A stretch of 64,000 bases of DNA, taken from assembly GCF_004217185.1 (NCBI RefSeq), contig NZ_SHKL01000001.1, forward strand, positions 1,882,001 to 1,946,000, in the 5' to 3' direction. Shown in pieces: positions 47,837 through 55,659 of the stretch. The position numbers and the translations under genes are program-made. The notes under the pieces are model-generated. The model did no database searches, was not told where the DNA came from, and saw only the letters and a program-made list of their open reading frames with translations. The stretch is from Pseudonocardia sediminis (GTDB lineage Bacteria > Actinomycetota > Actinomycetes > Mycobacteriales > Pseudonocardiaceae). Numbering within the stretch: position 1 is the stretch's first letter; every line of letters begins with the position of its first letter.

Positions 47837-48217
47837 ATGAAGAAGGCCGGAATCGTCGCCGTCGGCGCCCTCGCGTCCCTGCTGGCGGTCAGCCCGCTCG
47901 CGTTCGCGGGCGAGGGTGGCCACGCGGACAAGGGCGGCCACCACGGCGCCGGGAACGTCATCGACAAGGACTCGAAGGGCGCGCTGCTCAGCGGCCTGAG
48001 CGGGAACAACGTCAACGTCCCGATCCAGATCTGCAACAACAACGTCCCGGTCAACGTCGCCGGCGTGCAGGTCCCGGTCGAGGACGCCGCCGCGGGCAAC
48101 GGCCTGACCGGCGCGCTCGGCATCCTGGGCGAGGCCAAGGCCAAGAGCGGCGACTCGGTCACCGCGCAGCCCGACAACTGCGGCCAGACCTCGGGTGCGG
48201 GCGACTCGATCGGCTGA
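47837..48217 (+). CDS. Chaplin-like small secreted protein (copy 2)
   Basis: A 126-residue paralogue of the protein at 2667-3014. The start is ATG 47837 or the GTG directly before it. A signal peptide (MKKAGIVAVGALASLLAVSP, cleavage after AFA) precedes a His/Gly-rich insert (GEGGHADKGGHHGAG) absent from copy 1. Then comes the shared core GNVIDKDSKG, with CNNNVPVNVAGVQVPVEDAA and PDNCGQTSGAGDSIG. Two cysteines are conserved. Surface localisation and a role in hydrophobic or amyloid coats are inferred from the resemblance to chaplins. The His-rich insert could bind metal. Confidence 0.72.
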   Translation: MKKAGIVAVGALASLLAVSPLAFAGEGGHADKGGHHGAGNVIDKDSKGALLSGLSGNNVNVPIQICNNNVPVNVAGVQVPVEDAAAGNGLTGALGILGEAKAKSGDSVTAQPDNCGQTSGAGDSIG

Positions 48218-48234
48218 TCGGTTTCCTCTGCTCA

Positions 48235-48274
48235 CGAACGGGCCCCGGGATCTGCGGATTCCGGGGCCCGTTCG
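48235..48274 (+). terminator. Terminator hairpin after chaplin-like gene 2
   Basis: CGAACGGGCCCCGG pairs perfectly with CCGGGGCCCGTTCG around a 12-base loop, 17 bp after the stop. Confidence 0.8.
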
Positions 48275-48276
48275 CG

Positions 48277-48583
48277 TCAGGAAACGGTTCGTCGGGTGAG
48301 GTGTGCGAACTTCGCCACCGCGCCGGGCGTGACCGGTGTGAAGAAGTTGACGAGCGTGCCGTCGGGGTCGCGGACGATCAGCGAGCGATTGCCCCACGGC
48401 ATCGTCGTCGGTGACGTGACGACGTCGGTCCCCCCGGCGAGGCGGGCGTGTGTCTCGTCCACGTCGTCGACGAGGAACTCCACGACGACCGAACGGTTCT
48501 CCCCGGCCCGTGCCCGCTCCGGGCGCGAACACCCCGACGGTGCGGGGGTGGCCGATCGCGAGCGTGGCCGGTACGGCGGTCAT
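48277..48583 (-). pseudogene. Frameshifted, 5'-truncated VOC family gene
   Basis: The 3' part on the minus strand reads SRPERARAGENRSVVVEFLV, then DDVDETHARLAGGTDVVTSP and RDPDGTLVNFFTPVTP, a typical VOC second half. Upstream of ~48530 this frame loses its start, while another frame gives MTAVPATLAIGHPRTVGVFA, the strand that normally precedes it. So a single frameshift lies around 48512-48535. The first alpha/beta part of the fold is also missing or unrecognisable. Neighbouring genes are also broken. Confidence 0.6.
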
Positions 48584-48605
48584 CGCCTCGCTCCCGGCTA
48601 CCGGA

Positions 48606-48849
48606 ATGCCGCTGATGCTGACCGACGACGAGGCGCCCGCCGTGCTGCTCGGCCGTTCGACGTGCCCGCCGGGTTCGACCCGACCGGGCGGGTCCTGGAC
48701 GGGCTGGTCGAGGTGCGCTTGCGGCCGTTCGTCGTCGACTCCCCGCACGAGCTGTGTACGACCTGCTCTCCCTCGCCGATCGGCTCCGCGCCGGGGCCGG
48801 TCACCCCCCCGGATGCGTACGGATGATCGGGAACGGGCACAGGGTCTGA
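48606..48849 (+). pseudogene. Decayed gene fragment of unknown family
   Basis: Three successive plus-strand frames carry good codon bias and join into one protein: MPLMLTDDEAPAVLLG, then RFDVPAGFDPTGRVLDGLVE and VRLRPFVVDSPHEL, then YDLLSLADRLRAGAGHPPG to a stop at 48847. Two frameshifts (near 48655 and 48752) break it. It ends 18 bp before the SDR gene. I do not recognise the family. The overlap of its 5' side with the opposite-strand VOC remnant makes the left boundary uncertain. Confidence 0.4.
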
Positions 48850-48986
48850 GGAGAGGGAGGTGCTGTCATGACGACACTCGCCGTCATCGGAGCAGGGCGC
48901 GGTCTCGGGGCCGCCGTCGCACGACGGTTCGGACGCGAGGGGTTCGACGTCGCGCTGATCTCGCGCAACGAGGCGAGGGCGCAGGC

Positions 48987-48992
48987 CCTAGC
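48987..48992. repeat. Left target-site duplication CCTAGC
   Basis: Directly abuts the left IS end; identical to 50063-50068. It also supplies the stop codon of the transposase gene. Confidence 0.93.
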
Positions 48993-49956
48993 TGTAACTC
49001 CCAGCAGCGTTGTTGACGCGGGTGATGGGTGGGTTGCCGCCGATGGCGGTGTGGCAGCGGTGGTGGTTGTAGGTGTGTAGCCAGGTCGGTAGTGCCGCGG
49101 CGCGGTCGTCGTTGCTGGTGAAGGGTCGTTGGTAGGCCCATTCCTCGGCCAGGGTCCGGTTGAACCGCTCGGCTTTGCCGTTGGTCTGGGGTCGGTAGCG
49201 GCGGGTGAACCGGGCCTGTGCACCGATCTCGGCGAGTGCTTCGCGCCAGGCCCTCGAGCGGCGGTAGGCCAGGGCGTTGTCGGTCATGACCCGTTCGATG
49301 TGGGTGATGCCGTGGTCGTGGAAGAAGGTGGTGGCGCGGCGCAGGAACGCGGCGCAGGTGGTGGCTTGTTCGTCGGGATGGATCTCGGCGTAGGCCAGGC
49401 GGGTGTGGTCGTCGATCGCGGCGTGGATGTAGTCGTAGCCGACCCGGGTTCCGTAGCGGGCTCGGCGGTGTTCGATGCTGTCGCGCCCGTGGGCTCGCCA
49501 GCCGCCTCCGTCGCGGAGCCGGCCGAGTTTCTTGACGTCGACGTGGACGAGTTCGCCGGGGCGGTCGCGTTCGTAGCGGCGGATGAGTTGCCCGGTGGGG
49601 CGGTCCATCCAGGCCAGGCGCGATAGCCCGTGCCGGACCAGGACGGCGTGCACGGTCGAGGCCGGTAGCCCGGTCAGGGGCGCGATCCGGTGCGGGCCCA
49701 GTTTGCGTTCGCGACGCAGGGCCAGGACTCGGGCTTCGGCCTCGGGGGTGGTCCGCGACGGGATGTGGTGGGCGTGGCTGGGCCGGTCGATCAGTCCGGT
49801 CGGGCCTTCGGCGCGGTAGCGGGCCCACCACTTGTAGCCGGTGGCGCGGGAGATCCCGAGCTCGGCGGCGACGTGGGCGACCGGGCGCCCGGACAGGACA
49901 CGCTCGATCAGAACGGTGCGTCCGTGCACGGTCAGACGGGCATTACGGTGGGCCAC
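48988..49956 (-). CDS. IS481 family transposase
   Basis: A 322-residue transposase starting MAHRNARLTVHGRTVLIERV at GTG 49956, chosen because GGAGG lies 5-6 bases before it; an ATG at 49992 is in frame but lies at the IS end without a ribosome-binding site. The N-terminal HTH is GRPVAHVAAELGISRATGYK. The DDE catalytic core is visible: HVDVKKLGR (first Asp), MTDNALAYRR (second Asp) and TNGKAERFNRTLAEEWAYQR (Glu). The TAG stop lies partly outside the element, in the CTAG of the target duplication. Confidence 0.93.
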   Translation of the reverse strand: MAHRNARLTVHGRTVLIERVLSGRPVAHVAAELGISRATGYKWWARYRAEGPTGLIDRPSHAHHIPSRTTPEAEARVLALRRERKLGPHRIAPLTGLPASTVHAVLVRHGLSRLAWMDRPTGQLIRRYERDRPGELVHVDVKKLGRLRDGGGWRAHGRDSIEHRRARYGTRVGYDYIHAAIDDHTRLAYAEIHPDEQATTCAAFLRRATTFFHDHGITHIERVMTDNALAYRRSRAWREALAEIGAQARFTRRYRPQTNGKAERFNRTLAEEWAYQRPFTSNDDRAAALPTWLHTYNHHRCHTAIGGNPPITRVNNAAGSYS

Positions 49957-50062
49957 GGAGACCTCCGGGTGGCTGGGTATGAGCGTCGACAACTCACACC
50001 TCGCCCGGAGGTCTCCCTGGTTTCAAGCCGCCACGCCGTCAACAACGGTCATGGGCACTACA
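48993..50062. mobile_element. Complete IS481-family insertion sequence, 1070 bp
   Basis: Both ends begin TGTA when read inward, and the 26-bp terminal inverted repeats (48993-49018 and 50037-50062) match at 20 positions, including an identical CGTTGTTGACG. The element is flanked by the direct repeat CCTAGC. Target NCTAGN with a 6-bp duplication is the known preference of IS481. It carries a single intact transposase gene on the minus strand. Confidence 0.93.
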
Positions 50063-50068
50063 CCTAGC
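50063..50068. repeat. Right target-site duplication CCTAGC
   Basis: Directly abuts the right IS end; identical to 48987-48992. Confidence 0.93.
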
Positions 50069-50616
50069 CGCGGACCTCGGTGCCGAGGGGGTCTCCGCGC
50101 ACGGGTTCGCCGCGGACGTCCGCCGTCCGGACGAGCTCACCGCGACGCTGGAGACCGTGGCCGAGACCGTCGGCCCGATCGAGGTGCTGCAGTACAGCCC
50201 GATCCCGCAGAAGAACTTCATGCGACCGGTGCTGGAGACGACGCCGGCCGATCTCGTCGGCCCCGTCGAGTTCTCGATCTACGGGCCGGTCGCCGCCGTG
50301 CACCAGGTGCTGCCGGGGATGCGGTTCCTGGGCACCGGGACGATCCTGTTCGTCAACGGCGGCAGCGCCGTGCGTCCGGCCGGGCGCGTGACCGGGACGT
50401 CGATCGCGTTCGCCGGCCAGGCCGCCTACGCGCAGATCCTGCACGACGAGGTCGCCGCCGACGGCGTGCACGTCGCGCAGCTGATCATCCCCGGCGCGAT
50501 CGAACCCGGTCACCCGCGAAAGGACCCGGAGGTCCTCGCCGAGACGCTGTGGGGCCTGCACCGCGACCGGAAGGGCTTCCGCACGTTCGCCGAGGACCTC
50601 GACGCCTGAGTCCGGC

Positions 50617-51209
50617 CTATCCGAGTCGCTCGAGGACGAACGCGAGCGAGCGGTCGAAAGCGTCCCGGGCGGCCTGCGGGTCGTCGCGCCACAGGTGGTC
50701 GGCGCCCGTTCCGGCACCTCCGCGACGCCGGCCGAGGTCAGCCCGAGCAGGGCCGCCAAGTGCCCGCCCGCCGACTCGCCCCACAGCGCGGTGCGACCGG
50801 CGTCGAGGCCGAACTCCCCGGCCGCCTCGTGCAGCCAGGACAGCGCCGCGGCGACGTCGTCGAGCTGCGCGGGGAACGTCGACTCCCCGCTGAGCCGGTA
50901 GTCGACCGAGGCGACGGCGAGCCCGGCGGCGGTCAGCCGCGCGAACGGCGACGGGTCCCACCCGGCGTAGGCGGGCCCGAACGAGCCGCGGGAGCCGAGG
51001 CGCCAGCCGCCGCCGTGCAGGAACAGCACCAGCGGGACCGGGCCGGTGGTCGCGGGCCGGTGCAGGTCCAGCAGGAGCGGGCGGTGACCCGGGACGACCG
51101 CGTACTCGACGGCCCGCCAGGTCCGGGAGCCGTCGTCCGCGGTCGAGGGCGCGGGCACCGGTGCCGGGCCGGGCCCGGCCGGGACGACGTTAGTCGGCGA
51201 GGCGGACAT
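50617..51209 (-). pseudogene. Alpha/beta hydrolase gene with internal deletion and frameshift
   Basis: From ATG 51209 the protein reads as a BD-FAE/esterase-type hydrolase: LVLFLHGGGWRLGSRGSFGP with the oxyanion HGGG, and TALWGESAGGHLAALLGLTS with the nucleophile Ser. After ~50712 the frame fails. The next frame supplies GADHLWRDDPQAARDAFDRS and LAFVLERLG, the C-terminal helix with the catalytic His, ending at 50617. The ~100 residues between, which should hold the catalytic Asp, are missing. The start overlaps the cupin stop by 20 bp. Confidence 0.8.
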
Positions 51210-51732
51210 CGAAGTGGAACTCGTTGCGGTACTCGCGCGCCGCGGCGCCGAGCCGCTCCGGGGCCGGGACGACGGGCGGGATCGGCGGGACCCGGGAGTC
51301 GGTGCGCTCCCCGGCGGCGGAGAAGAACCGTTCGAACCCGCCGGTGTTCACCCCGAGCGCCTTCGCCCGGTGCGACTCGACCCGGAACGTGTGCCTGCGC
51401 CCGGCCGGGACGTAGCCGAAGTCGCCGGGGGTGAGCAGCCTGTCGAGACGCTGTCCGTCGGCGTCCTCGACGATCACGCGGACCTTGCCGTCGAGCACGA
51501 AGAAGATCTCGTGGACGTCGGCGTGCGAGTGCACCGGGATCGCCTCGCCCTGCGGGGCCTCCATGGTGAACACGCCGAACTGGCCGTCGGTCTCGTCGCC
51601 GCTGAGCAGCACCGTGAACAGCTGGTCGAACAGGTGGCTGCGCTCGCCCTCCCCGGCGGAGAGGAAGTAGGGGACCGGCTTGCCGGGCAGTGCGAAGTGC
51701 GAGCCGCCGGGGGTGGCGAACTCTGCGGTCAT
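51190..51732 (-). CDS. Cupin protein, quercetin 2,3-dioxygenase-like
   Basis: A 180-residue cupin. Motif 1 is PVHSHADVHEIFFVLDGKVR with the metal-binding His-X-His and Glu; motif 2 is GDFGYVPAGRRHTFRVE with the second His. This supports a single metal-binding beta-barrel. ATG 51732 has GGAGG upstream. It is divergent from an IclR regulator, so that regulator may control it and the broken hydrolase downstream. The substrate may be a flavonoid or other aromatic. Confidence 0.82.
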   Translation of the reverse strand: MTAEFATPGGSHFALPGKPVPYFLSAGEGERSHLFDQLFTVLLSGDETDGQFGVFTMEAPQGEAIPVHSHADVHEIFFVLDGKVRVIVEDADGQRLDRLLTPGDFGYVPAGRRHTFRVESHRAKALGVNTGGFERFFSAAGERTDSRVPPIPPVVPAPERLGAAAREYRNEFHFDVRLAD

Positions 51733-51800
51733 GGTGGTCCTCCGGTGACGACGGGCGGTCCCGCCCAGGATGGTCCGCCCGGGTGCCCGTGTCAGCCGGT

Positions 51801-51817
51801 GGTCCATTGAGTGGGCC
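51801..51817. promoter_or_regulatory. Candidate IclR operator
   Basis: GGTCCATTGAGTGGGCC has near-symmetric arms (GGTCCA / TGGGCC) around five bases. It lies midway between the divergent cupin and IclR genes. Symmetry is imperfect. Confidence 0.35.
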
Positions 51818-51833
51818 TGCCAGACTCCCCGCC

Positions 51834-52610
51834 ATGGACGCGCCCGTGGGACCCGGCGACCCGCCTCGCCGTGGGCGGCGTCCGCCGAGCGGAGACCCGG
51901 TGGTCACCCGCGCCCTGTCCGTGCTCGCCGCGTTCGACTCCGGGCACCGCGTGCTCGGCCCGGCGGAGCTGAGCCGGCGCACCGGGATGCCACGCAGCAC
52001 GGTCGCGCGGCTGGTGGCGCGGCTCGTCGAGTGGGGCGCCCTGGAACGCGACGGCACCGGCCGGTACGTGGTCGGGCTGCGGCTGTTCGAGGTGGCGTCG
52101 CTGGCCCCGCGCAGCCACGGCCTGCGCGAGGTGGCCCTGCCCTACCTGGAGGACCTGCACGAGGTCTCGCGCCAGCACGTCCTGCTCGCGGTCCGCGACG
52201 GCGGCGAGGCCCTGCTCGTCGAGCGCCTGTCCACGCACGGCGCGGTCGAGATCGACTACCGGGTCGGCGGCCGGATGCCGCTGCACGACACCGGCGTCGG
52301 GCTCGTGCTCCTCGCCGGGGCGGAGGCGGACGTCCGCGACGAGCAGCTCGACCGGCTCGGCCCGCCCGCGGCGGACACCCTGCGGCTCCGGCTCGCGCAG
52401 GTGCACCGCCTGGGTGTGGCGGTGTTCGACCGGGACCGGCCGGTGCCGGTGTCCTCGGTCGCGGCGCCGGTCCACGACCACACCGGTGCGGTCACCGCGG
52501 CCGTCTCGGTCGTCGTCCCGGCGCGGGAGGCGAACCCGCAGGCCTACGAGCAGGTCGTCCGCGCCGCGGCCCGCGCGATCTCCCGCGGGATGGGGAACCC
52601 GCGACCGTAG
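51834..52610 (+). CDS. IclR family transcriptional regulator
   Basis: A 258-residue regulator starting MDAPVGPGDPPRRGRR at ATG 51834. The winged-helix HTH is VLGPAELSRRTGMPRSTVAR (~38-60). The C-terminal effector domain shows EALLVERLSTHGAVEIDYRV, then GGRMPLHDTGVGLVLLAGAE and SVAAPVHDHTGAVTAAVSVV. IclR proteins usually regulate catabolic genes for aromatic or short organic acids. Divergent from the cupin gene; the likely target is that gene plus the esterase remnant. Confidence 0.9.
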   Translation: MDAPVGPGDPPRRGRRPPSGDPVVTRALSVLAAFDSGHRVLGPAELSRRTGMPRSTVARLVARLVEWGALERDGTGRYVVGLRLFEVASLAPRSHGLREVALPYLEDLHEVSRQHVLLAVRDGGEALLVERLSTHGAVEIDYRVGGRMPLHDTGVGLVLLAGAEADVRDEQLDRLGPPAADTLRLRLAQVHRLGVAVFDRDRPVPVSSVAAPVHDHTGAVTAAVSVVVPAREANPQAYEQVVRAAARAISRGMGNPRP

Positions 52611-52695
52611 GCGCCGCTCCCCGTGAACGACCGTGACTCTCGTGGCGTCACGCGCGACGAAGGCCGCGGTCGTGGCGGGCGGGAGCGTCGGCGGG

Positions 52696-53844
52696 TCACG
52701 TCAGGTCGGTGTCCAGGACCGCGCGGGCGGCGGCGACGGTCTCGGCGGTGATGCCGGGGCGGGTGTGCAGGCGCCCGACGCGGACGACGTCATGCACGAT
52801 CTGGTGTGCGGCGTGCACGAGCAGCGCGGTGTGGACCCCGTCGAGGCCGGGGCGGCGCTCCTGCAGTGCCGCCGACCAGCGGGCGACGTCGGTGCGGACG
52901 GCGGCGTCGTTCTCCCGGCGGGCGTCCGCGGGCAGGTTGATGTCCTCGGTCGCGTAGACCCCGAAGAGCTCGCGCTCCGCGGCGGCGAGGGCGGTGTAGT
53001 CGCGCAGCAGGGTGTCGATGTCACCGGCGTCCGGGAGCCGGGAGTGCGCGCGCCGGTAGGCGGCGACGAGCATCCCGGACTTGGTGGGGAAGTGGTGGTA
53101 GATGCTCGGCCCGGCCATGCCCGCCGCGGCCCCGATGTCGTCGACGCTGACCGCGGCGTAGCCGTGCCGGTGGAACAGCCCGATCGCGGTGTCGAGCAGC
53201 TGGTCGCCACGGCCGGGCTCGGTGGCGGGCACGGGCCGGGGGACGGGCCCGGGCGGGGCGGAGATCTCGAGATCGGCCGCGCACACCGCGGCGGACGCCC
53301 GCACCAGCGCGTCGCGGTAGCGCTCGTGCGCCAGCGGTACCGGGTGCGTCGACGGGCTCGCGAGCACCGCGAACGCGGCCGTGGACAGGACCTGCACCCG
53401 GCCGTCGTCGAGGTCGGGGCGGGCGGCCGCGACGTGCCCGGCGAACGCCGCGGCCAGGGCACGGAAGCGGGCCAGCGCGGGGGCGCGCTCGTCGTCGTCG
53501 AGGTGGCGCATCTCGCGCTGCAGCAGCACCCAGACGTCGCGGCGGCGCAAGGCGGCCTCGGCCAGGCGGTCCAGTGCCTCGGCCAGGGACCGGGCGTCGG
53601 ACAGTGCGGCGTCGACGTGGTCGAGCCCGGTGGTGATCGCGCCGTCGAGCAGGGCGTTCTTGTTGCGGTAGTGCCGGTAGACCGCCGGTGCGGTGACGCC
53701 GACCCCGGCCGCGACGTCGGCGAGCGAGACGCCGTGGAAGCCGAGCCGGTGGAAGTGCGCGGCGGCGGCCTCGGCGAGCTCGCGGCGTCGCTCGTCTGCG
53801 GGCTTGCGGGTGCGTTCGCGCCCGGTCGAACCGGTGCTCCGCAT
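52696..53844 (-). CDS. Tandem (double) TetR regulator, Mce3R-like architecture
   Basis: A 382-residue protein made of two TetR units. HTH 1 is FHGVSLADVAAGVGVTAPAV followed by YRHYRNKNALL (~35-65). HTH 2 is YAAVSVDDIGAAAGMAGPSI followed by YHHFPTKSGML (~227-257). Each HTH is followed by its own helical ligand-binding region. Most TetR proteins have one unit; the mycobacterial lipid/steroid regulator Mce3R has this fused form. It is divergent from an acyl-CoA operon, and a perfect 18-bp palindrome lies between. It probably represses that operon and is released by an acyl-CoA. Confidence 0.9.
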   Translation of the reverse strand: MRSTGSTGRERTRKPADERRRELAEAAAAHFHRLGFHGVSLADVAAGVGVTAPAVYRHYRNKNALLDGAITTGLDHVDAALSDARSLAEALDRLAEAALRRRDVWVLLQREMRHLDDDERAPALARFRALAAAFAGHVAAARPDLDDGRVQVLSTAAFAVLASPSTHPVPLAHERYRDALVRASAAVCAADLEISAPPGPVPRPVPATEPGRGDQLLDTAIGLFHRHGYAAVSVDDIGAAAGMAGPSIYHHFPTKSGMLVAAYRRAHSRLPDAGDIDTLLRDYTALAAAERELFGVYATEDINLPADARRENDAAVRTDVARWSAALQERRPGLDGVHTALLVHAAHQIVHDVVRVGRLHTRPGITAETVAAARAVLDTDLT

Positions 53845-53916
53845 CGTCACCCCAACCCTCGCCGACCAACCGCCGACGATCACCGTATCCGCCGGACCGC
53901 GGCAGGAACATCTTGC

Positions 53917-53934
53917 CTAGTGAATATTCACTAG
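53917..53934. promoter_or_regulatory. Operator for the tandem TetR regulator
   Basis: CTAGTGAATATTCACTAG is a perfect 18-bp palindrome. It sits 73 bp upstream of the regulator start and 63 bp upstream of the ligase start, within an AT-rich patch likely to hold the promoters. This symmetry is typical of TetR operators in actinobacterial acyl-CoA pathways. Confidence 0.75.
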
Positions 53935-53997
53935 ATACTGTCACGGCGCGCCGGGGGACGGAACCACCGGTGACCTCCGAACCCCGGGAGCTGGTCG

Positions 53998-55659
53998 ATG
54001 ACGACGGACCCGAGTACCCACGACCCGGCGACGCTCTATCGCCGGGCCGGCTACCGCGCCACCGGACTGTGGACCGACGACACCCTGGCCGGGCTCGTGC
54101 CCGGCGCCGCCGCCCGGCACCCGGACCGGGAGCTGTTCCTGTTCGAGGGCCGGCGCGTGTCCTACGGCGAGTTCGACCGCTGGACGCGCGCCGTCGCGGC
54201 CGACCTGGTCACCCGCGGCGTGCGGCGCGGCGACCGGGTGCTGGTCCAGCTCCCGAACTGCCTGGAGGCACTCGTCCTGCAGGTCGCGGCGTTCCGCGCG
54301 GGGGCGGTCGACGTCCCGGTCGTGCCGATCTACCGGCAGCACGAGATGCGCCAGATCCTCGCCGACGCCCGTCCCGCGGTCGTCTGCTCCGTGGCCGCGA
54401 TGGGCGACCGCGCCCCGGCCGAGGAGATCGACACCCTGCTCGACGAGCTCGGGCAGCGCCCGCTCGTGCGCTACGTCGTCGGCGGCGAGCGGCCCGGGTG
54501 GGACGCGGTCCCGGAGGCGGCCGACACCGACGTCGCGCTGCCGGAGCCGGGCACACCCGACGAGCCGGCGCTGCTGCTCTACACCTCCGGCACGACGTCC
54601 GCGCCGAAGGGCGCGCTGCTCAGCGCCCGTGCCGTGTTCGCGCACATGGTCAACTTCAAGGACATCCTCGGAGCGGGCGAGGACACCGTCACCCTGGCCG
54701 CGACGCCGTTGTCGCACCTCGGCGGGTTCGTCGCGGCCGTGGTGTTCCCGGCCTTCCTCGGCGGCCGGTCGGTGATCATGCCCGGCTGGCGCCCGGACGA
54801 GGCGATGCAGGTGATCGAGGACGAGAAGGTCACGCTGATGATGGGCGCGACCGTGTTCCTCGCCGACATGGTGGCGCGCTACGAGACCGCCCCGCCCGGC
54901 GAGCACCGCCTCGGCATCTACGCCGCGGCCGGTGCCGCGGTCGCACCCGAGCTGATCGACCGGGCGTCGGCGGTCGGGCTGCAGGTCGCCCGCGCCTACG
55001 GCATGACCGAGACGGCCGGGGTGTGCGCCGCCGCGTCGTCGCGTGACCCCCTCGAACGGCGTAGGGCGTGGGACGGGCGGCTGCTGCGGGGGATGGAGAT
55101 CCAGGTCGTCGACGACGAGCGCAACCTCGTCCCGCCCGGCACGGTCGGGCAGTTCCGGATCCGCGGCCCGCAGATGCTCACCGGCTACACCGACCCGGCG
55201 CTGACGGCCGAGCAGATCGACGCCGACGGCTGGTTCTATCCCGGCGACGCCGGCCGCGTGGACGCCGACGGCTGGGTCCAGATGGTCGGGCGGACGAAGG
55301 ACATCGTGAACCGCGGCGGCGAGAAGTTCTCCACGATGGATATCGAGATGGCGATCGCCTCCCACCCCGGCGTCGCCCGCGTCGCCGTCACCGCCGTCGC
55401 CGAGGAGCGTCTCGGCGAGGCCGTCGGCGCGTGGGTCGTCCTCGACGACGCCACCCGCGCCGGGGGCGCGGAACCGCTCGTCGAGCACCTGCACACCCGC
55501 GGCCTCGCGAAACAGAAGATCCCCACGCAGTGGCACGTCGTCGCCGAGATCCCCGCGACGGCCAGCGGCAAGATCCAGAAGCACCGCCTCGCCGCGCTCG
55601 ACGACATCGAGTCCTGGGACACCGCGCCCACCCGCACGAACGAGAGGTCCAGCGCATGA
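53998..55659 (+). CDS. AMP-binding acyl-CoA ligase/synthetase
   Basis: A 553-residue ANL-superfamily enzyme that activates a carboxylic acid as an acyl-adenylate and transfers it to CoA. The ATP-binding motif LLLYTSGTTSAPKGAL is at ~192-207. The A5 block is RAYGMTETAGVCAAASS, the hinge block DGWFYPGDAGRVDADGWVQM then VGRTKDIVNRGGEKF, and the C-terminal catalytic Lys is in PATASGKIQKHRL. ATG 53998 has GGGAG upstream. It is the first gene of a five-gene operon with 4-bp overlaps. The carboxylate substrate is unknown. Confidence 0.93.
   Translation: MTTDPSTHDPATLYRRAGYRATGLWTDDTLAGLVPGAAARHPDRELFLFEGRRVSYGEFDRWTRAVAADLVTRGVRRGDRVLVQLPNCLEALVLQVAAFRAGAVDVPVVPIYRQHEMRQILADARPAVVCSVAAMGDRAPAEEIDTLLDELGQRPLVRYVVGGERPGWDAVPEAADTDVALPEPGTPDEPALLLYTSGTTSAPKGALLSARAVFAHMVNFKDILGAGEDTVTLAATPLSHLGGFVAAVVFPAFLGGRSVIMPGWRPDEAMQVIEDEKVTLMMGATVFLADMVARYETAPPGEHRLGIYAAAGAAVAPELIDRASAVGLQVARAYGMTETAGVCAAASSRDPLERRRAWDGRLLRGMEIQVVDDERNLVPPGTVGQFRIRGPQMLTGYTDPALTAEQIDADGWFYPGDAGRVDADGWVQMVGRTKDIVNRGGEKFSTMDIEMAIASHPGVARVAVTAVAEERLGEAVGAWVVLDDATRAGGAEPLVEHLHTRGLAKQKIPTQWHVVAEIPATASGKIQKHRLAALDDIESWDTAPTRTNERSSA

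Larger units (their letters stand above)
48868..50609 (+). pseudogene. SDR family oxidoreductase gene split by an IS481-type element
   Basis: The 5' part (48868-48992) encodes LAVIGAGRGLGAAVARRFGR, the NAD(P)-binding motif, after an AGGGAGG ribosome-binding site. The 3' part (from 50069) continues with ADLGAEGVSAHGFAADVRRP through to ALDA-type ending FRTFAEDLDA. Removing 48993-50062 and one copy of the CCTAGC duplication restores a continuous 221-residue reading frame with no other damage, so the insertion is recent. The SDR catalytic Tyr-X3-Lys is not obvious in the restored protein, which may be an atypical SDR. Confidence 0.9.

Noticed and set aside
46346-48748. An 800-codon open frame on the minus strand
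   Set aside because: Only the last 252 codons (DUF5995) look like protein; the rest runs antisense to the ANTAR and chaplin-like genes and is open because stop codons are rare in GC-rich DNA.
48598-48840. Minus-strand frame starting MPVPDHPYASGG
   Set aside because: Poor codon bias compared with the plus strand, where three frames show strong GC3 bias and join into a decayed gene.
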